The translations under genes were made by a program, and so were the position numbers. Under the pieces are notes generated by a model. It had not been told where the DNA came from, ran no database searches, and saw only the letters and a program-made list of their open reading frames with translations. This document shows, piece by piece, positions 10,662 through 22,388 of a stretch of DNA of 64,000 nucleotides. The stretch comes from Codonopsis lanceolata (Eukaryota; Streptophyta; Magnoliopsida; Asterales; Campanulaceae), in contig CM028379.1 of the NCBI GenBank assembly GCA_013146195.2, positions 160,796,437 through 160,860,436 of the forward strand. Direction: 5' to 3'. The first letter of the stretch is position 1, and every line of letters starts with the position of its first letter.

Positions 10662-11211
10662 TAACTAAAACTATGTAATGAAAATTTAAAACATATATAC
10701 TATGTATTCTAAGCAGCCGAAGGTCTGAAACATTGCAAAGAAACCCAGATCTTTCCTCAAAACAACCCAAATCTTTCATTACATATGCCAAGCAGCCCAG
10801 ATCTTTCATTATACATGCAAAGCAACCGAGATCTTTCCTCAAAAAGAAGATGTTATCGACGTTTGTGAGAGTATCAATGGCCTGGCCGGAGCGCGGAGGC
10901 TGGAGGATGTAGAGAGAGAAAGTGAGACCGACCGACCAAATTTGAAAGAAATAGATCGACGATGTCGGATTGAGAGAGAGATCGATATGGCGAACTAAGA
11001 GAGAGTCAGAGAGATCGACGACAATGACCGATTCTGCGAGAGAGATCAACGATGTTGTCGTTAGGGATTTTTAAGAGAGAGAGATAGTTGTTTAAGTGGC
11101 TTTTGAGAGAGAGAGAGAGAGTTGTTTAAGACTTCTGGCTTTCTTGGTGAACTAAAAGGTTTTCAACCTTTTAGGCTTTTACCTTCTCCACAATCTCTTG
11201 CCTAACTAATA

Positions 11212-11469
11212 CTCCCTCCGTCCCTAAATAATCGTCCTAGTTGACCTGGCGCACAGTTTAAGAAAAAACAATTGACTTGATTATTTATATTGGTTTAATG
11301 TGTAGTTTCCTTTAATGTCCATGTGTATGTGGCCCATAATTAAAGTAGGTTGAAAAAGTAATGGTAAAGTGGTAAAAGTGATGTTCTAAAAAGGTAAGTT
11401 TCAAAGTGGACAATTATTTTGGGACGGACGAAAAAGGAAAGGAGGAGGATAATTTAGGGACGGAGGGAG
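11212..11469. mobile_element. Stowaway MITE, 258 bp
   Basis: TIRs CTCCCTCCGTCCCTAAATAA and (from the right) CTCCCTCCGTCCCTAAATTA have TA on both sides (11210-11211 and 11470-11471). The inner block GTTGACCTGGCGCACAGTTT matches the copy at 21827-22082 and the fragment at 38664-38711. It is the youngest-looking copy. Confidence 0.93.
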
Positions 11470-12155
11470 TAATTAATACTAATTTCCATACAAAATTGCG
11501 GGTCACCTGCGCCCGCCCCGCCTAAACCCGTGACCCGCATGGATCAAACCCGTTAAACGTGCCTTATAGCGGGTTTATATTTTTAAAACCCAACCCACCT
11601 TTTTTAAGTGGCGAGGCGGACCAACCCAACGGGCTTGGCCCATTTTGACATATCTAATCGCGGTTCGAAATCGATGTATCACGATTGAATTCAAATCAGA
11701 AATCAGTGCATTGCCACATATTTTTCCATGGTTGAAGTCAAATCAGAAATGTGCTTGAGCAATAGGAAAATGAGCGAGAAGGAGTCGTCGATGGTCTTTC
11801 TTTAGCTTTCCCTTCCTGATTCGAGGCAAATATATGCAATTGAACCCCGGACCATTTTACTGATGTCAACGAGACTATTCTTGCAATCAAATGTGTATCT
11901 GTGTGTGTGTGTGTGTTAGAGAGTGAGCAAGAGGAAGAGAGAAGTGTTTGTCTGTTATAGTTTTGGGAGTATATATACAAATTTTATTGGATCATTTGAG
12001 GACCAAATTCAAGACAGTAGAGAAGTTAAGGAGTTGGACCGAATTTCAAGGTAGACCAATGCAACTATTATCCAAATTATTGAAATGAAAATCAATTATC
12101 CTTTTACCCTAGGTAGTTACTAAGTCATTTATTGCCTCCAATTCGTCTTCCAGTC

Positions 12156-12787
12156 TAGAGCCGTCAAAACGGACCAACCCGCAAAATGGCGAGCCCCGCC
12201 ACTTAGCAGGGCGAGGCGGACCAACCCGTTAAAATGACGAACCAGAAATACTCTAACCTAACCCAACCCACCTTAGGTTGCAAAGGGGGGGGGGATCATC
12301 CCGTTAAAAATAAAAAATTATAACACAAACGCTAGAAGCTTTGAATGCACTCTGCTACTTTTTTTCCTTTTCTAGTAAAAAACGGAGTAGCGCCGCCGTC
12401 GTGCCCTTCCTGCGTTTCGAAACTGGTCAGTGCTGAGGACCTTCACTTACTGCAATTGAAGTACAAACGATGGGCTAAAGATTAATGAAGCAGAAGAAAG
12501 AAAAAAAGAAGAAGAAGAAGAAAGCTGCTACAGTAACAGAAGATTTCAAATCCTCGATTCCTCACTCAAAGACTTATTTCTAATTTCTTAAAGCAAAAAG
12601 ATGTGGGTATGGGTATCGATGTGTGTGAGAGACGGTGAGGTAGAGAGAGAGAATGATGGTTTTAGTTTAGAGAGAGGGTGAGTGAATTATGGCTGGAAAT
12701 AAGGAGAGGAGGATAGAGGGTGTGAGTGGTTTGACTTTTTGTACTTGCATTTCAAATACAACTACGGCTTTACATTAATTAGATTTA

Positions 12788-12846
<59 letters not shown>

Positions 12847-12983
12847 CGGACCAACCCGCCCCGCTTTTACCCGCGACCCGTGCGGGTCTAACCCAAAAAG
12901 TCTGCCTTCTAGCGGGTTTGTATTTTTAAAACTCAACCCACCTTTTTAATATGGCGGGGCAGACCAACCCATTGACGGCTCTA
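12156..12983. mobile_element. hAT-type element, 828 bp
   Basis: Ends are TAGAGCCGTCAAAACGGACC and, from the right, TAGAGCCGTCAATGGGTTGG. Flanks are TTCCAGTC (12148-12155) and TTCCAGCC (12984-12991), 7 of 8 matching. Subterminal GGCGGACCAACCCG words recur inside. It contains a long (TA)n tract and an AG-rich middle. No coding capacity. Confidence 0.82.
12791..12843. repeat. (TA)n microsatellite, about 26 units
   Basis: Uninterrupted TA dinucleotides inside the hAT-type element at 12156-12983. Confidence 0.95.
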
Positions 12984-12991
12984 TTCCAGCC

Positions 12992-13330
12992 CCCTCCCAA
13001 GTTGCATGGTACAGAGGTAGATCATATAGTATACAAAAGACGAGCGCTTTAGGAACAATTTTATAAAAGTGTCTTTTTAGGTTTAAAAAAAATATAGGGG
13101 ATTTTAGAGGTTGAAAATTTAGTAAAGTGGATCGGCTTGTAATTTCACCAATATTATATACAATGTATTTTCTTGTCACAATTGTTGTTGTAGACAAATG
13201 GATAAGGCATCGTTTAATGAAACACAAGGTCACGAGTTTTATTCATTTTACCCATATTTTTATTTTTTATGACCTTGGACCCAAAAAGATGATGAACTCC
13301 TTAAAGAACCCATATAACTTTCCAAACCAG
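12992..13330. other. Intergenic, with a possible transposon end
   Basis: No gene was seen. At 13128-13149 the phrase GGATCGGCTTGTAATTTCACC reads, in reverse, like the GGTGAAATTNNNAGNCCGATC end seen in the element at 14372-15314. It may be an orphan end. The overlapping open frames here match nothing I know. Confidence 0.35.
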
Positions 13331-13570
13331 TAAAAACCTCCTACGCAGTTTCTCCCTCCCTCTCTCTCCTGTCGTCTTCTCTATTGCCAACTCAATCTTC
13401 AACCTTTGTCCTCCGCCTTCAAACACCATCGCCACCATCTACCTTCCTTAAGGTTCGTTTCTCTCTCTCTTTTTTATCTTTCTGCGGCTTCAAACCCTAA
13501 GGGTTTGATCGACTGTGTTTCGCGCTATTTGTGTTTCTCTCTCTTTCAAACTCGACATTTCTTTCTCTTT
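13331..13570 (+). other. Gene-leader-like fragment with telo-box palindrome
   Basis: A CT-rich stretch (CTCCCTCCCTCTCTCTCC and later) is followed by CACCATCGCCACCATCTACC, a possible donor (TTAAG|GTTCG near 13452) and the palindrome CAAACCCTAAGGGTTTG (13492-13508). AAACCCTAA is the plant telo-box of housekeeping promoters and first introns. The layout resembles a 5' UTR plus first intron of a plant housekeeping gene. No start codon with an open frame follows, so it is probably a displaced or dead 5' fragment. Confidence 0.4.
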
Positions 13571-13579
13571 TTACCTTAC

Positions 13580-13735
13580 TCATGATTGACTTATGAGTCG
13601 GTTCATCAACTCATGATCGACTTAAGGGTCGATTAATCAACTCATTAGTCAATCATTAGTTGATTAATCAGCTCATGAGTGGTTTTGATAAACTCACGAG
13701 TCGATTAATCAACTATTGAGTCGTTTAATCGATTC
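13580..13735 (+). repeat. Imperfect short tandem repeats (AACTCATGAGTCGATTAATC)
   Basis: Five to six diverged units of about 25-30 bp repeat the words ACTCATGA, GAGTCGATTAATCAACT and CTTAAGGGTCGATTAATC. Unit boundaries are irregular. No function is suggested by the sequence. Confidence 0.65.
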
Positions 13736-14363
13736 AGTAAGGTTATTTCACGGTTTTCAATTAAAATCTGGCCATATATGATCTTTTCCCATAAATAAGG
13801 TCATTTTTGTAACCTCTTTGTTTGAACTGGCTATTTATGAAGAAACCACATATATCATATGATTACTAATGTAATTTTCTATATGACCAAATAGATAAGG
13901 GGTTGCTCTATAAAGCTAGAGATTTTGTATTCCAGCTTATTATCCAACCTTCATTTTATTTTGGGTCATTTAATTAATTTACTTACAAAAACTAAAATGT
14001 TACTTGACCATTAATTTTTTTATCTAGGACAAAAAAAAAAAAAATTGCAAATTGACATACATATGTAATTATAATAATCATTTGGTATTTAATATCAATA
14101 TTTTAAATAAAAATTAAGTTCTATTACTATTTGACTATAATTTTTATTGGTTATGTTTGTTCAATTCTTAAGTTCATTAGTTGATTGTGTTGGGTTTTGT
14201 TAAACTTGAATTTTATCTCTCAACAGTTAACAACCACTGGTTCTAGTTCTACCAACTTGGCAACTTTCCGTCTAATCTCAAATGTTTCCTAGTAAACATA
14301 AGTGCTCAATGGGCAATGGGCAGCGGATTGGGTTTTTTTTTTTTTGGGGGGGGTGGGAGCCAT
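13736..14363. other. AT-rich gene-free stretch
   Basis: No gene, long repeat or bounded element was seen. A T-run followed by a G-run near 14331-14356 is low complexity. Confidence 0.5.
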
Positions 14364-14371
14364 TGTAAATA

Positions 14372-15314
14372 GGGTAAAATTATAGCCGAACTCTTTTTTC
14401 AAAGTTTTTAATCCTTCCAGTACTTTGTTTTTTTTTTAACCGCAAAAGACTATTTTTCGAAATATTGTTCCAAAAATGTCATCGTCTTCTTCAACAACTC
14501 CGACAACACACTTTGAATTAAAAAAATTACAATTGTTGTGCAATGAAACGAAGATTGACCTGTCAAGTCAGGTCGACAGGGTAGCGCCCCTTCGTGGGGG
14601 TTCGGGGGCAACTCCCTCAAAACGTAAACTGTTTTTTTGATTCTTTATGTACAAAACTGTAATGGATCTGTGCTAGATTGAACGATTTTTCAGTAGAATA
14701 AAGACAGATGTGGAGGGGGAGAAGAAAGCTTACGACAGAAGAAATAGAAGAAGAAGGTGGATGACATGGATTTTGTATCGCGATGCTAAAATTGATTAGA
14801 TAATATTTTATGTATCGCAATTCAAAAATTAATTCATCACGGTACATAAAAGTTGATATCACGGTGCAATTTGGATTAGATATATATGTATCGCGGTTCA
14901 AAAATGAATTCATCGTGGTATATAAAAGCTGGTGTCGTGGTGCAATTAGACTAGACAATTAAATTATTGAACCGCGGTGCAAAAATTAATGCAATAAAAT
15001 TGATGTATCGTTATGCAATTAAACTATTAAATCATGGTGCTAAAATAAATACAATAAAATTGATGAATCGCGATATAATTAGACTATACAATTCAACTAT
15101 TGAAGCACAGTGCAAAAATTAATATAATAAAATTGATGAATCACGGTTCAATAGTCAATGCATTGCGATTCATCTCTGTAGCGCGCCTCGTGTTCATCAA
15201 GGGTGTCGTAGTCTTTTTGACCTCAAATGTATTCTTTTTTTGTTTGAAAAAAAAAAACCACGGGACTGTAGCGATTATAAATTTTGAAAATTAGATCGGT
15301 CTGCAATTTTTCCC
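14372..15314. mobile_element. Non-autonomous TIR element, MULE-like, with ATCG-rich repeats
   Basis: The ends are inverted over about 40 bp: GGGTAAAATTATAGCCGAAC at the left and, from the right, GGGAAAAATTGCAGACCGAT, both followed by TTTTTCAAAR-type DNA. Flanks TGTAAATA (14364-14371) and TGTAAATT (15315-15322) match 7 of 8. Long TIRs with an 8-9 bp TSD suggest a Mutator-like MITE. The interior (14780-15165) holds tandem units of about 70 bp with ATCGCGGTNCAATTAGACTA and AATAAAATTGATGAATCGCG words. A GACCTG/CAGGTC inverted repeat lies near 14559-14576. No transposase. Confidence 0.6.
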
Positions 15315-15855
15315 TGTAAATTGTATCAACAACCTTCTTATAATTTGTTTATTATAATGAGTGCAATTTTAATTTTTTATTAACATTTTCTTATTGTTAT
15401 AATTTGTTTCATTTCAATGAATATTTAATTGTTAAATGTCATGTAATTAAATGTTACTATAGTGGAGATACTTTATAATTACAAAAATACATGACCATAA
15501 TTAATATGTTAATATCAAATGTGGAGGATAAAGTTGAAATGTTATGAAAATTTTAGACAAATTATTTGAAAGTAGACTCTTGAAATAAAATATTCAAAAA
15601 TAATATAATAAACTATTTGTCTTGAACAAATAGTATGTGTTGGCTATTAGATTTTTCAAACGTGAATTATTTGAATAACTACTCAAACAAAAGAAAATTG
15701 GCACTTCCTTTTATCTCAAATAAATATTTATTTTTATAAATTTATTGTCTCTAAATTGGTTTTTACTTTATTGTACCATTTTAGTCCCTAAAATATTGTC
15801 ATTTTTTACCCAAAATTAAGAAAATATAATTGATTCGATTATTAATATTACGTAA

Positions 15856-16467
15856 CTAGTACTCTTGTCCGTGCCAATGACACGACGTCAGTTTGTGAAT
15901 TTATCAATAAATGAAGCAGATAATGTGGAAATGAATTAATATTTACTTATAATTTGTCTAAGTTAATTATGATAACAGTTAAAAAGAAACAAAATTCAAC
16001 TTACAAAACTTACGATTTTTTTTAAAAATTATTTGTATACGAAATTGCAGGTCGGAAAAGTAAAAAATTAAAATAGAAATATTCAAAACTTAGACATAAA
16101 TTAAATTGGGATTCAGTTTCAAAAAATAAATTGATTAAGTTAATTACGATAACAGTTAAAAAGAAAAAAATTATTTCAAATTACAAAACTTACAATTTTT
16201 TTGCATAAAATTGATTAATTAATTAAAATATCGAAAAGAAAAGGGACGTGGGTTTGGTGGAGGAAGGATCAGCGACCACCAACCGTGAATAGTGGGGGGA
16301 GTTGGAGAGAGAGAGGGGGTAGTTTCTCAACCGCCGTTCACACATCACACATGTGAACTCGGGGAGTGATAATGACCGTATGATCTCAGTAAAGGAATCA
16401 ATCTCAGCCCTTGAATAGCTTTAGTCAATTGCACATGTGCGACTATGAGCTATATTGTATTATATAT
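15856..16467 (-). mobile_element. Helitron-like element, degenerate 5' end
   Basis: CTAG at 15856-15859 follows A; next come GTACTCTTGTCCGTGCCAATG and a partial GTGCC hairpin, which is a 3' end read on the minus strand. The inner right part shares CACACATGTGAAC, AATCTCAGCC and AGTCAATTGCACATG with the Helitron at 41955-42484. The expected minus-strand start is degenerate (TATATATAATACAATATAGC near 16467), so the right limit is approximate. Confidence 0.5.
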
Positions 16468-16729
16468 AAATATGTAGTTCCATTTAAAGTTTAGATACAT
16501 ACGGGGTCAGTGACAGATTGATGAAATCAGCAGTGCTACAAATTTTAACTATTATATAAAAAAAGTAGAAATCACAATTGTTACTCGTTGTTATACGTTG
16601 AGCAGGGTCATTATAAAGTAGTGACAAAAATAATGATAAACTAATAAAAGTGTTTACAAGCAAAGATAAGTTTTTTTAGACGGATCAAAAAAACATGGCA
16701 ATTATTTACGGACGCGCGGGAAAGTATAA

Positions 16730-17396
16730 GAGCATGATTAACGGGAGCTCTTAACCAAAATCAAACTAAATCTTCCAATATAACAATGAACCAAAAACAA
16801 AGTCAAAGCTAATTCTTATTTGATTTGGGTTGCTTTGTATTAATATAGGATGCAAATTAAAACCAAATCAAAATCAATCAAATCAACCGATCTAATATAA
16901 AACGACCGTGTTTTAGCAAAAAAATTTAAACAAAACGACGTCGTTTCATACCCAAATTTTTTTTAAAAAAATAGGGTGGTGGCCGACAACCGTGACTGCT
17001 CCTCCTGCCCCACCCCTTTCCACATGGCAACATTCTAGTGGATGAAATAAATTTTCCACCATCGTTTTTCTTGGTCAATTTTCAGCAAAAAAATTATTTT
17101 TTTCCTGAATTAAAGTATACATTTTTATCTATAAATAGAGACTTGATTTGTTTTATTTGGATATCAGAAAAAAATTTATATGATTTTTTCAAGTTTTTAG
17201 CCATTTTCTGAAGAAAAAAACATATTAAAGTCTTGGAGATAAATATGGTGGGTATGAAAAAATATTAGATTTTGTGTCACTGTTGGAAAAGTATTTTTTG
17301 GTTTTGAATCAAATGCGTATCAAATGGATTATTTTATTGATTTTTAATGGGTTGTGTTTGATTTGAGTAATTTTGATCTAACTATTAACCATGGTC
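16730..17396. mobile_element. PIF/Harbinger-type non-autonomous element, 667 bp
   Basis: Ends GAGCATGATTAACGG and, from the right, GACCATGGTTAATAG are flanked by TAA (16727-16729 and 17397-17399). The middle carries a GC-rich patch (GTGGTGGCCGACAACCGTGA) within AT-rich DNA, as does the related 861-bp element at 52659. It appears to have landed beside a decayed Stowaway end (GGACGCGCGGGAAAGTA). Confidence 0.75.
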
Positions 17397-17758
17397 TAAG
17401 TTTAGTGATTTTAACTTGTACTAGCATCGCATCTAATATAGACTTCTACATTTCTACTCATTCGTTCCGAGTAAATAGTTCACCACACTATTTTGAGATT
17501 TTTCACTTTAAAAATCTATTTTTACAAAATTATATTTATCATCTTTATAACATTTCAACTTTATCAATCATATTCAATATTATCCTATTCATTACACTCC
17601 ATCATTTTTGCATTATGACTAACTTTAATGGTAATTAATAGATAGAATTTTCAATTTTTTTTTTTTTTTGGTGGAATGCATGACAATATTATACTAGGTA
17701 GATAGCACCACCATTAATTTTTTTGGTGGAATATATGGGGTAATATTATACTTTGTAG

Positions 17759-18077
17759 TAGGGGTGTGCATGAGCTCTAAACACACGGGCTTTGGCATAG
17801 CCCAGTATGCGCCCATCTAGCCATGGGCTTCAGTTTTCAATGCCCAGTATAGTGGGCTTCATGCGGGCATAAAATTGATGGGCTTTGACGGGCATTACAT
17901 GGGCACGGGCTTTGATGGGCTTATGGATTGAAATTATATGTTTTGATATTTTTATACCTATCAAACCTTGTGTCGTCTTCCCTTGGAGGTTTGGAGAAAA
18001 GGAAAGAACTAAAGAATTGATGAACAATAACATTGTACACCGAAGTACTTATCAGACGAAGTGATTAGTGAACTAGT

Positions 18078-18129
<52 letters not shown>

Positions 18130-18488
18130 GTAGTAGGGTTTTAAACTTTTTAACTAATGAACTAATGAAGTACTGTGAAGTGAACTAAAGTTTTTAACTT
18201 TTTATTTCTTTAAGTAAATAGTTAAGTTAAGTAAAGTAGACACAAGTAGTAGTATTATATTTATATATTATATATAATTATTAAAAAAAATAAGTATTGT
18301 AAATAGATGGGCCGGGCCGGGCACAACGGGCATTAAAAAAATAAGAGCCCAATCTTGCCCGAGCCCATGGGCATCCCTCACTTTAAAGCCCAGAACTGAT
18401 GGACACTTTACGGGCATGGGCATTATGGGCATGGGCATTGCGGGCAGTGCGGGCCTTATGGGCTGATGGGCGAGTTTGCTCACCCCTA
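17759..18488. mobile_element. hAT-type element of the GGGCAT family, 730 bp
   Basis: The perfect 8-bp TSD CTTTGTAG occurs at 17751-17758 and 18489-18496. TIRs are TAGGGGTGTGCATGAGC and, from the right, TAGGGGTGAGCAAACTCG. The interior is dense with GGGCTTT, CGGGCAT and ATGGGC words and contains a (TA)n tract. Sister copy at 43854-44695. No transposase. Confidence 0.93.
18081..18125. repeat. (TA)n microsatellite
   Basis: About 22 TA units in the middle of the hAT-type element at 17759-18488. Confidence 0.95.
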
Positions 18489-18496
18489 CTTTGTAG

Positions 18497-20535
18497 TTTG
18501 TAGATAGCACCAACATTCAATTTTTATGGGGAATGTAGGAAGTACTTTCTTTGTCCCAAAATTATTATTATATATGGCCTGACAAACGGATTAGAAAAAA
18601 ATAATTGATTTTATTATTAATAGAGTAGGTATCATGTAAGACCGTCTTACGGATCTTAATTCGTAAGATAAAACTCTGTTCTCTCACAACTTAACCTACT
18701 AACATACCGTGGGTCAGGTAACGAAGATTCATTTTACAAAAAATATATGTAACACTGACTTACTGTTTGTTTGGTGGAGCATTTTGACCAAAACACTGAG
18801 AAAAAATGCAGTGTTTTCTATTTAAAAGTGTTTTAATACAGTGTTTTAAGAATGTGCAGTGTTTTAAAATGCCCTAATATGGAATGTTTTCAAAATATGA
18901 TGTGGTTACAACTATTTTGTTTATAAAAATAACATTTTAAAATAATTTTTCAAATATATATATATATATATAAAGAGAGGTGCGATTTTTGGAAAGTTCC
19001 CGTCAAAATTCACTTTCCAAAAATGGCAACATTATTAGTTTGTTTAGTTGTATTTTTTGATTTGGGAATTGAAACTTTTTTTTTTTGGAAACTAATATTG
19101 AACAAATGCATTGAACATATTACCTCTTTTATAATATGAAAGGTTGTTAAGATTGACTTTAAAATGAGTATATTGAATATGAAAATACATTTAGTATATT
19201 TAGTGATCATGCATATATTTTATAATTTGGCAATTAAAATATAATGAGTGCATAATTTTGAACACTCAATAGCATATAAAATAATATTTACATTCTTGAA
19301 AAGAATTCCAATAACATAATTTGAATAGATTTGGTAAATTTACCTGTTTTTATGAAATAAATGTCTAGAGTAATATGATTTATATCCTAAGGGCTCAAAT
19401 GGTTTGTGTATTATAGAAATCCGAAATTGACTAATGCATGGTAAAAAATTACCAAATCTACAAGTATAATAATAAAATTTGACCGCTTAAATTGCAATTT
19501 GGTCATTTCACACTTTATTCAATACGCTAATTCTATTCGTTTTTCAATTTTGTCATTGTACTTGGTTGTATATCGCGCGTTCATCATTCCATCTAATTTT
19601 TTGGATGGAAATCGTTAAACTTTTGTAGAAATCCAAAAATACACTTACATACATCACGTGTTACTCACGTTATTGTCTCACCTTCACCTTTAATGTAAGC
19701 TTAAGATGCATGTTTTTAGGTAAGGCATTGAATGAGACAAGATTTTGCGACTTCAATCTGTTCAAGTGCACGACATGTTCTGAACACAAAAAGACATTTA
19801 TATATTTTCTGTTCGATCATTTCCATCCAACATAACTGACAGATCAAAATGTGATATATAGCTAAATACAATGAAGAATTTGAAAAAATAATTGTAGAGT
19901 TACTTTATTGCAAAATTAGGATTTAAGTCAAATTTGACAACAAAAGATTATTCAATAGAATATATATATATATATAAGGCAAATATTTCAAATAAATCTC
20001 ATCAATAAACAATAAATTAAATATAATCAAGAAGTATTTTGAGATGATAAGAATATTTTTTTGACTGACACATGTTCAAAAATCCAGATCTATATAAATT
20101 TCGATACGTAGACTAATAAAAAAAGCAATTTACTTGCGAGCTTTGGTGAGACAGTGGTCATAGATCTAGACCTATATTTTTTTATTATACTTAAAAAGGA
20201 TAAACAACAAGGTCCTTGACATGATAAATACATAACTAAATATTAGAGATATGTACCTATTTTTTAATTTTTAGATTTATCTCATTAGTTTGTATTTAAT
20301 TATGATTTGTGCTTCGCGATTTATGATTTTGGTTTACGATTCATGATTTCAAATTGTGTAACTATCATTTCCATTTCATAATGTGCATTACGATCCTAAA
20401 TCGATACATCGTGATTCAAACTGGTTTATTTTAATTTCATAGCGATGCATCATGATTCCAAATTAATGCATCGTAAATCCAAATCGATACATCGTTATTG
20501 AATTTAGATAGATTATATGCATCATCGTTTCGTTT
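18497..20535. other. AT-rich gene-free stretch with scattered repeat remnants
   Basis: No gene was seen. Recognisable pieces are a Stowaway-like fragment (TACTTTCTTTGTCCCAAAAT near 18542), the palindromic motif GTAAGACCGTCTTACGGATC at 18636-18655, a run of CAGTGTTTT words at 18803-18870, and diverged ATGCATCGTGATTC-type repeats at 20300-20515. The last resemble the inside of the MULE-like element at 14372. The remainder shows nothing. Confidence 0.5.
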
Positions 20536-20543
20536 CCCCCAAC

Positions 20544-20854
20544 TACAGTTGTCAATGGACGAGATCCGGACGAGCCCGCACCAATCCCAACAGACCAACA
20601 TCAAAATCCGTTTGGTCTGGGTTGGTCTGAAATTTCTTCGGACCAACTCGAGTATCCCATGGGCCTACCCATTGGGCGTGCCAATTTTGCCTATTTTATC
20701 ATATTTTTCTGGCCACGACAAAACTCATTCGGCTAATCATTAAAATCGGGCCAACCCAAAATTTCACCGGGTCTATAAAACTAAAAACCTAACCCAAATA
20801 ATATCGGGTGGGCTGGGTCGGCCCATTAGGCCGGGCTAAATTTTGACAGCTCTA
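20544..20854. mobile_element. Short hAT-type MITE, 311 bp
   Basis: Ends are TACAGTTGTCAATGGAC and, from the right, TAGAGCTGTCAAAATTTAGC. Flanks CCCCCAAC (20536-20543) and GCCCCAAC (20855-20862) agree at 7 of 8 bases. The interior has GGCCCATTAGGCCGGGC and related words. Same superfamily as the element at 12156. Confidence 0.8.
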
Positions 20855-20862
20855 GCCCCAAC

Positions 20863-21824
20863 AATTGAGATTTCTAGTTTCATGGGATGGCCAATTGGGC
20901 ATTTCTGAAATATTTTATGAAAGTTATTTTTAGCGGTAAAAAAAAAATGGCACGGGTGCGGTTAAAAGTTTCACAATAAGCACCGGCCAACAATTTTTCT
21001 AATTTTTAAACATTTTGCACTTCGATTTTTTTCGAAACCGGAAAAAGACATGTCATGCATCATGATGCACAAAATAATGCATCACAATGCATGCATGAAG
21101 TGCCCTTTTTCAGTTTCAAAAAAATATGGATGTATAAATCGGTTGAAAACTTTCCAGAGTGGATTGAGTGCAATTTTTTCCTAATAATATTTGCGGTCCA
21201 TAACTAATTAGTTAGAATGATTATGATGAAATCAATTAAGAACGTTAGGACATGCAGAAATTAGCGTGCGATTTTGTGTCTATTTTTAAGTATTTGTTTT
21301 ATGTAATTGAGTTGTCGTATATAAATTATGTAATTTATGTCTTTTCTTTTGTTTGTGTTTTTATAATGAATAATCATATGAAATATATCTTGCAAAAAAT
21401 ATTAGTTCCCAACATTTAAGTTTTGGAGGTTTTGTTCAAAGAGTGTTATACTCGACTTTAATTCCTCCTTTATTGGATATAACGAACTATATGATATTCG
21501 ACCACTTAGTAAAATAATTTTACTTATTCATTTTTATGTGTATGTATTTTTAAAAACCAACATTTTTTAAGATTGAACCATATTGACTATAACTAATCAT
21601 ATTGCGGTGCATTACTAATAAGGACGATTTAATAATTCTGATGAAATCAATTGAGAACTTTGGATTATTTGAAAATTAGAGTGTGATTAATTGAGTATAA
21701 CTAATCATATTTGCGATACATTATTCAATTTTATTTAAGTATATAATTTTCAAACGATGTATCCGTACAACGCACATGTGAATTAATAATGTGTTCATTA
21801 AAAAAAACTACATTTTAAAAATAT
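20863..21824. other. AT-rich gene-free stretch
   Basis: No gene was seen. At 21048-21105 there is a cluster of CATGCATCATGATGCAC-like palindromic words. Short blocks with AAGGACGATTTAATAATT and GATGAAATCAATTAAGAAC or its variant occur twice (21218-21245 and 21622-21660), indicating an old duplication. Confidence 0.45.
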
Positions 21825-21826
21825 TA

Positions 21827-22082
21827 TTCCCTCCGTCCTTAAATAATCGTCCTGGTTGACCCGGCGCACAGTTTAAGAAAAAACAATTGACTTGATTATT
21901 TATATTGATTTAATGTGTAGTTTCCTTTAAAGTTCATGTGTATGTGTCCCATAATTAAATTAGAGTGAAAAGGTAAGAATAAAATGGTAAAAATGATGTT
22001 ATAAAAAAGTAAATTTTAAAGTAACAATTATTTTAAAACGAACAAAAAAGAAAAAATAGACGATAATTTAAGGTGAGAGGAG
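21827..22082. mobile_element. Stowaway MITE about 300 bp upstream of the DUF724 start codon
   Basis: Ends TTCCCTCCGTCCTTAAATAA and (from the right) CTCCTCTCACCTTAAATTAT have TA on both sides (21825-21826 and 22083-22084). The inner GTTGACCCGGCGCACAGTTT block matches the copy at 11212-11469. The right end is more diverged. Its position puts it in the likely promoter or 5' region of the DUF724 gene. Confidence 0.85.
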
Positions 22083-22388
22083 TACGTTTTAAAAGCGTTT
22101 CATTTTGAAAAAGTTAATTTTTGAACAAGTTTTTGTGAATTTGGAAAGCATGAAAAAAATGCATCGTGATTCGTGACAATCCCACGCACCCACTAACTTA
22201 GCTAACCATAATCTCTGATTTTCTGACACACTTCGACTTCCCGCCAAAAAGAAAAGTAAAAAATAAACTGTTATTAGCATTTATTTGATTTGACGGAATA
22301 TCTGCCTAAACCCACAAAACGGAACCTTTTTCCAAACCCTCTCTCTACTCTCTTTCACGCAGTCTCACACACACGCACCAAAGGTGAA

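Larger units (their letters stand above)
9906..11656. mobile_element. hAT-type element (1.75 kb) with perfect 8-bp TSD
   Basis: The TSD ATCGCGGT occurs at 9898-9905 and 11657-11664. The ends are TAGAGCACTCAAAACGGACC and, read inward from the right, TAGATATGTCAAAATGGGCC. Subterminal GGGCGGGGTGGACCAACCC and GGCGGACCAACCC are typical of this family. It contains two Stowaway MITEs and, within one, a Helitron. The target is itself part of an ATCGCGGTTC/GATGTATCACG repeat. No transposase was seen. Confidence 0.85.

Noticed and set aside
14559..14622. Hairpin-rich patch (GACCTG/CAGGTC and CCCCTTCGTGGGGG) as a possible structured RNA or plastid-derived segment
   Set aside because: It lies inside a bounded MULE-like MITE and matches no structured RNA I can name; inverted repeats are expected there.
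17830..18516. Two minus-strand open frames within 17.8-18.5 kb
   Set aside because: They lie inside a transposase-free hAT-type MITE rich in GGGCAT words; the Met/Pro-rich peptides come from that repeat.
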